Shown one piece after another: positions 41,943 to 45,434 of a DNA stretch of 45,434 bases. The position numbers were made by a program, and so were the translations under genes. Below the pieces are notes generated by a model that made no database searches, was not told where the DNA came from, and saw only the letters and a list, made by a program, of their open reading frames with translations. Positions within the stretch are counted from its first letter, which is position 1; the number at the start of each line of letters is the position of its first letter. The DNA comes from CAZIWX01 sp964543125 (lineage in GTDB: Bacteria > Fidelibacterota > UBA8477), in NCBI GenBank assembly GCA_964543125.1, contig CAZIWX010000009.1:1-45434 (forward strand). Direction: 5' to 3'.

Positions 41943-43901
41943 ATGCTGCTAAATATCAGGAAATTAATGCTGCTGCCGGCCAGGCGCCGGGACCAACGGG
42001 GAATGGCGTTGGTATATGTCTCGATTATGCTTATTCTGATATTGGGCCTGCTGGCAATTTTTCTCATCAACATGGCCAATCAGGTTGGCACCGGTTCCGT
42101 CGATTATTTGAAAGGCAAGGAAGCCTATCAATTGGCCTTGTCGGGTGTGGATTATATGTTTGACTTGGCGCGGACGGGGCAGTTGACCGGCACTTATGGA
42201 CCTTTTGCGCTTGGTGGCAGCACGGACTCTTTTAAAGTTGAGGTGGAAGATTTAGGGAATAATCTTCTCAAAATCACCATTACCGGGGAAGCCTCCGGCT
42301 ACGAACGGGTCTTTAGTTATGCGGCGGCCTCACGGCCGCGACCCTTCTTTCCCGAAGATCCGCTGGTGGATGATGCTCCGGATGGAACGATTCCCGGCGA
42401 AACCCAGGACACTACTATGGAAGACATTGGGCATGTGGAAGATGCCCTGATCTGGGAAAAGCAGAAAACAACTAATTATGGGTCTTACTCCTATTTATAT
42501 ACCGGCAAAGTGAGCAAGAAAAAGACCTATTCCCTGGTGAAGCTGGATCTGACTTTTATTCCCCTGGGCCGCAGCATTGTCAGTGCCACGGTTCAAATGC
42601 GGTTGGACGGCGGCAGCGATAGCCATTCACGTCATATTGGCGTATACCGAATTACACGGGATTGGGTGGAAGATGAGGTTACCTGGCGGCAAGCTGAGTC
42701 CGGACAAAACTGGTCCAGCCAGGGTGGTGATTATGATCACTCGGCGGAGGATGTCCAATCGGTGCGCTGGCATGGTTCCAATGATTATGTCAGTTGGGAT
42801 GTGACTAACTCCGTGACGGACATATACAATAGCGTATATCCAAATTACGGCTGGCTGTTCAAGTACACGAGGGGTGATAAAAAGTACACTATATTTGACA
42901 GCAAGGAATACTACGAATGCTGGCCGTCCTGGTGGTGGTGCTGGTACCAATTTTATTACCCACCTCGAATCACCGTGGAATACTCGGGGCCGCCAACTCC
43001 CGATGGTTTGCAAATTTACAGCCCGGTTACCATGCATGGTGATTTGTTCGTGCGCGGCAATGTGCTGGTCGCGGATGGAGCAACCATGGGTGATCCGCCG
43101 GGTGATCCGGTGACCCTGTATGTCCCGGTGGGTGATACGGTTGTCAGTAATGAGTTCGACTCCTATTTTTCCTGGGCGCACCCGGACTCCATCCCACAAT
43201 TGGCGTTTGCCGTACCCGCCGTTGCTGACACGATTGATTCGCTGATCGAAGTTGCCCGGAATATTACCCACACGGGTGGTAATAAATTTCAGGGTAATCG
43301 AAACTGGACGAATACGACCCTGGATCTCTCCACCTATGACCAAAACCGCATTTTTGTAAATGGTGATGTTAAGCTAAAGGGTGTCACTATTCCCAGTGAA
43401 GGACTGGAGAGCCCGGGCCTCATCATTGCCGACGGCGACATTAAATTGCAGAAAAGAGACCATCATGAAACCAGCGTCGGGGATAACATTATCCTGATCG
43501 CCAACGGCAAGATTGAATTCAAGGATGCGACCTACTTCGGAGAGGATCATTCCGCTCAAAATCCGGCGGATCGTCCGGAAACGGTCAATATGGCCTGGGC
43601 CCGGGATTATTCCTATTATGCCGATGGAGACATCGAGATTAAAGATGACGCCACCGTGTGGGCCAATTGCGTGGCCTACGGCGACGGCGAACTGGAATCA
43701 ACGCTTTACGGTGGCTTTTTTTCCTGGAATGAGCTGGATATCGCCGACAACCATACCTATCTTGAAGGTGCGATTTGGACCTCCACGCTAAAAAACGACG
43801 CCATCTCAGCCGGAACCTTTAATTTCACTAACATTTATCCGACGGTCTTTTTTGCCGGGCGGGAAATTCAGGTTTATGCCGGTGGATATTCCGAGGAATA
43901 G
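41943..43901 (+). CDS. large PilX-like protein with DNRLRE/CBM96-like domain and aromatic loop
   Basis: This 652-residue protein starts like a PilX minor pilin (QRGMALVYVSIMLILILGLLAIFLINMANQ, a non-standard prepilin helix). An SG-rich strand region runs to about residue 120. Residues about 170-350 match a DNRLRE/CBM96-type domain: TTNYGSYSYLYTG, LVKLDLTFIPLG, ITRDWVEDEVTWRQAE, SWDVTNSVTDIY, YGWLFKY and RITVEYS. Within it residues 326-339 are CWPSWWWCWYQFYY, an insertion in the loop usually close to the SxE...RP end. The C-terminal half (350-652) has repeated strand patterns such as VNGDVKLKGV and YADGDIEIKDDATVW, resembling a right-handed beta-helix. Normal PilX has about 170-200 residues. 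It is the last gene of the pilin run. Confidence 0.82.
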   Translation: MLLNIRKLMLLPARRRDQRGMALVYVSIMLILILGLLAIFLINMANQVGTGSVDYLKGKEAYQLALSGVDYMFDLARTGQLTGTYGPFALGGSTDSFKVEVEDLGNNLLKITITGEASGYERVFSYAAASRPRPFFPEDPLVDDAPDGTIPGETQDTTMEDIGHVEDALIWEKQKTTNYGSYSYLYTGKVSKKKTYSLVKLDLTFIPLGRSIVSATVQMRLDGGSDSHSRHIGVYRITRDWVEDEVTWRQAESGQNWSSQGGDYDHSAEDVQSVRWHGSNDYVSWDVTNSVTDIYNSVYPNYGWLFKYTRGDKKYTIFDSKEYYECWPSWWWCWYQFYYPPRITVEYSGPPTPDGLQIYSPVTMHGDLFVRGNVLVADGATMGDPPGDPVTLYVPVGDTVVSNEFDSYFSWAHPDSIPQLAFAVPAVADTIDSLIEVARNITHTGGNKFQGNRNWTNTTLDLSTYDQNRIFVNGDVKLKGVTIPSEGLESPGLIIADGDIKLQKRDHHETSVGDNIILIANGKIEFKDATYFGEDHSAQNPADRPETVNMAWARDYSYYADGDIEIKDDATVWANCVAYGDGELESTLYGGFFSWNELDIADNHTYLEGAIWTSTLKNDAISAGTFNFTNIYPTVFFAGREIQVYAGGYSEE

Positions 43902-43916
43902 CAGCACTGATCAAAT

Positions 43917-43942
43917 AAGCCCGGTCTGCGGCAACCGGCTTT
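43917..43942 (+). terminator. weak terminator-like hairpin after the pilin operon
   Basis: AAGCCcGGT (43917-43925) and ACCGGCTT (43934-43941) form a stem with one bulge and an 8-base loop, followed by TAAG. There is no T-tract beyond the CTTT, so it is weak, but it lies just after the stop codon of the last pilin gene. Confidence 0.4.
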
Positions 43943-44383
43943 AAGCCTCCTTCACATCCCTCGCAAATCGGACCGAACTCGTGGCGGGAGAAACCCCCGG
44001 GAGTGACGATTTCCCCTTAATCCCCTCTCGGGAGGGGTGAGCTCCGAGGAAAATCGGAGACCGGGGTGGGTTTCTGTAATACAAAGACAACCGCATGGTG
44101 CAAACTCATCGTCCCAACACACCCCTTAATCCCCTCTCAAGAGTCTGCGTAGATAAGACGCAACCGATCGCAACCGGGTTTGCCGGTTCCTGCCTTTTAA
44201 GGCTGTGCTAAAAATCAGTTTTCATAGCTCTCCCCATTCAAAGGTGGAGCAAGAGAAGGGGGTTCGTGTTTGATTGACCAATCGAATACCAAAACGCGCA
44301 AATGCTTCCGGGACCGTTATAAATGATTTCAGGTTTGTAAACGGACGTTCGACTAGGATTAAGCGAATGAACGCGGTGTTAAA
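43943..44383. other. intergenic region with repeat copies
   Basis: No gene is seen. It contains two copies of a 17-base repeat (separate entry) and further small inverted arms, CCCCTC/GAGGGG (44023-44038) and CTCCGA/TCGGAG (near 44042-44060). Confidence 0.5.
44013..44138. repeat. 17-base direct repeat CCCCTTAATCCCCTCTC, two copies
   Basis: The 17-base unit occurs at 44013-44029 and identically at 44122-44138. The first copy continues into a small CCCCTC-tcgg-GAGGGG hairpin. These look like copies of a dispersed intergenic sequence, not genes. Confidence 0.75.
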
Positions 44384-44884
44384 CTACCGGCCTAAAGAAT
44401 TGCGCTGATTCGGATTATTTTCCGGGACAGGCCGGATAATCAGGTCAATAATTTTTCCATCGAACCAATAATAGCTGGCCTCATAACGAGTCGAATTGCG
44501 GACAAACTCAACTCGTCCCCCCCAAACTTTACGAAAATTATAAACCGGCGACCAGTGGGTAAATTTCAGGTTGGTGTCGGTGGTTAGTAGCGCTTCCGCC
44601 ACCGGTATCACGGCACTTGTGCTGTCATCGATGGCAGGTTTGCCGCCCTTTTTACCCCGGGCAAGTAGTCCATGCCAATAGGTTCGTTTTTGGGCTAACT
44701 TCCTGGGAACGGGACGTTGCTGATTCCCAAACTGAATGTAATTTTGCTGACTCGTCAGGAACTTTACATAGGCCGTCATTCCCTCCTTGCTCTGAATATC
44801 TGCGTGGGTGGAATATTGAGCCGGAAGGGAAGTTGTGAGGATCGAAGTTGTGAGGATGAGGACTAATTTTATTTGAATTTTCAT
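44384..44884 (-). CDS. small exported hypothetical protein
   Basis: This 166-residue protein has a clear signal peptide (MKIQIKLVLILTTSILTTSLPAQ). A basic middle region follows (RPVPRKLAQKRTYWHGLLARGKKGG), then a beta-rich end with aromatic residues (VYNFRKVWGGRVEFV, YEASYYWFDGKIIDLIIRP). No Cys and no known family. It is a single gene without neighbours in the same direction. The signal peptide contains a duplicated ILTTS caused by a 15-base tandem repeat. The start at the complement of 44884 is well placed. Confidence 0.7.
   Translation of the reverse strand: MKIQIKLVLILTTSILTTSLPAQYSTHADIQSKEGMTAYVKFLTSQQNYIQFGNQQRPVPRKLAQKRTYWHGLLARGKKGGKPAIDDSTSAVIPVAEALLTTDTNLKFTHWSPVYNFRKVWGGRVEFVRNSTRYEASYYWFDGKIIDLIIRPVPENNPNQRNSLGR
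44829..44858. repeat. 15-base tandem duplication inside a signal peptide coding region
   Basis: Two adjacent 15-base units differ only in the last base. On the minus strand they encode the doubled ILTTS of the signal peptide. The reading frame is kept, so copy-number change would shorten or lengthen the hydrophobic core by five residues. Confidence 0.8.
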
Positions 44885-45029
44885 AGTGATGAAAAATACG
44901 AATAAAAGTCCAGGAAAATCAAGCCTTTGAAATTACTTTTTTTATCATCCCTCAAGGATCAACCCGGGCGGTGGTTTTATTGCTTTTATCCCGATATAGA
45001 GATATGGCCGTGGATGAATCTTTTTCAAT

Positions 45030-45095
45030 CATCCCGCGATCGGGATGTCGCCCCCATGGGCGTGATTTACAAGGTACCACGGGATTTTCCCGTGG
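45030..45095. repeat. cluster of perfect hairpins
   Basis: CATCCCG-cgat-CGGGATG occupies 45030-45047 and CCACGGGA-ttt-TCCCGTGG occupies 45077-45095. A further small CTGTC-t-GACAG dyad lies just downstream at about 45122-45132. There are no T-tracts, so these are structured repeats and not terminators. Confidence 0.7.
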
Positions 45096-45260
45096 GGCTC
45101 CATAGAGTTAAAAAACGCTACCCTGTCTGACAGTGGGGTATATTGAACACCAATTCGAATGGCTATTTTCAGAATTAGGGCGCCGCGGCTTGCGAGTGCA
45201 TAGTTGAATTCACGTGAGTCGTACAATATTCGGCTGGTGGTCAAATAATTGGCCTCAATC

Positions 45261-45321
45261 CCGTAACCGATTTCCGTCCGCCAGCCCGCCCGGGCAGGCT
45301 GGCGGACTAAATCGGTTCTCG
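45261..45321 (-). repeat. REP-like palindromic repeat, right copy in inverted orientation
   Basis: The reverse complement of this stretch equals the element at 73-119 except for a longer GC-rich centre (CCTGCCCGGGCGGG in place of the short loop). Arms AACCGATTT and TCCGCC are kept. The homology continues on the outer side of the palindrome (ATTATTTGA, ATTGA), as in the left copy. Confidence 0.75.
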
Positions 45322-45434
45322 CAGGACCTATAAGGCTTGGATTCAATTAATCGAAGGGTAAGTTCAGTTCGATTTTGTCTGATCTTTCAAGCGGTCAATT
45401 TTTACGATTGTGGAATCGATGATTGATTTCAGAT

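Larger units (their letters stand above)
44885..45434. other. right-edge repeat region without a supported gene
   Basis: Two short open frames (44927-45130 plus, 45029-45346 minus) overlap the palindromes listed below and have no ribosome site or recognisable domain, so none is called. An element of REP-like type and a cluster of hairpins fill the region. Confidence 0.5.

Noticed and set aside
45029..45346. 105-residue minus-strand open frame
   Set aside because: It covers the REP-like element and hairpins; the protein sequence follows the repeats and has no family.
1..45434. CRISPR array, tRNA or rRNA genes
   Set aside because: No regularly spaced direct repeats of CRISPR type and no cloverleaf or rRNA-like sequence were seen on reading; a dedicated scan was not possible here.

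Overview
The window looks like a chromosomal segment of a Gram-negative-type bacterium with an outer membrane. It carries lipoproteins, an outer-membrane beta-barrel ending in Phe, and a secreted protease with a C-terminal T9SS-type sorting domain. Base composition is moderate, with an AT-richer island in the middle. Sorting domain, many multiheme cytochromes and NHL proteins together suggest the FCB side of the tree (Calditrichota/KSB1-like). This is inference from gene content; there is no rRNA marker here.

Layout. (1) 255-2574: a tandem-domain universal stress protein and an SLC13/DASS-type anion transporter. (2) 2986-6183: a nitrosative/Fe-S stress block with an NsrR-like Rrf2 regulator behind a clear promoter/dyad, a Ric/ScdA di-iron repair protein, a NapH/NosR-type membrane ferredoxin and a small cupin. 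(3) 6652-21498: the centrepiece, a tightly packed one-direction array of eleven genes with 71 predicted c-type haem sites. It holds 11-, 8-, 3-, 18-, 12- and 19-haem cytochromes, two cytochrome b modules (one fused, one separate), two NHL beta-propellers (one a lipoprotein), a ~540-residue outer-membrane barrel and a cupin. It reads as a quinol-to-outside (or outside-to-quinone) electron conduit spanning both membranes. (4) 21499-26250: an accessory island with dispersed intergenic repeats, a broken HEPN (DUF86) gene, an attC-like palindrome, a phd-vapC toxin-antitoxin pair with its operator, an AT-rich lipoprotein, a nucleotide pyrophosphatase/phosphodiesterase and a frameshifted remnant with a G8 tract. 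(5) 31018-26252, minus strand: a second redox complex of Hmc/Tmc type (tetrahaem c554-like cytochrome, Tat-exported HybA-like ferredoxin, HybB/NrfD membrane subunit, 13-haem lipoprotein and its 10-haem paralogue), ending in a strong terminator. (6) 32010-35431: an alpha-alpha toroid protein and Lon protease. (7) 38384-35520, minus: a TldD/TldE-type protease pair. (8) 40192-38565, minus: a small membrane protein and a T9SS-sorted C39-like protease. (9) 40338-43901: a minor-pilin operon in the FimU-PilV-PilW-PilX order. Its last protein is unusually large and carries a DNRLRE/CBM96-like domain with an extraordinary Trp/Tyr/Cys loop. (10) 43902-45434: repeats and one small exported protein.

How it works together: blocks 3 and 5 both couple the quinone pool to strings of periplasmic or outer-membrane haems, and block 2 would protect Fe-S and haem proteins from NO. 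The pilus block could provide surface attachment. A REP-like palindrome occurs near both ends of the window in opposite orientation, so it is a dispersed repeat of this genome. The most likely undescribed system is the 6652-21017 cytochrome/NHL/barrel conduit, followed by the modified minor-pilin operon.
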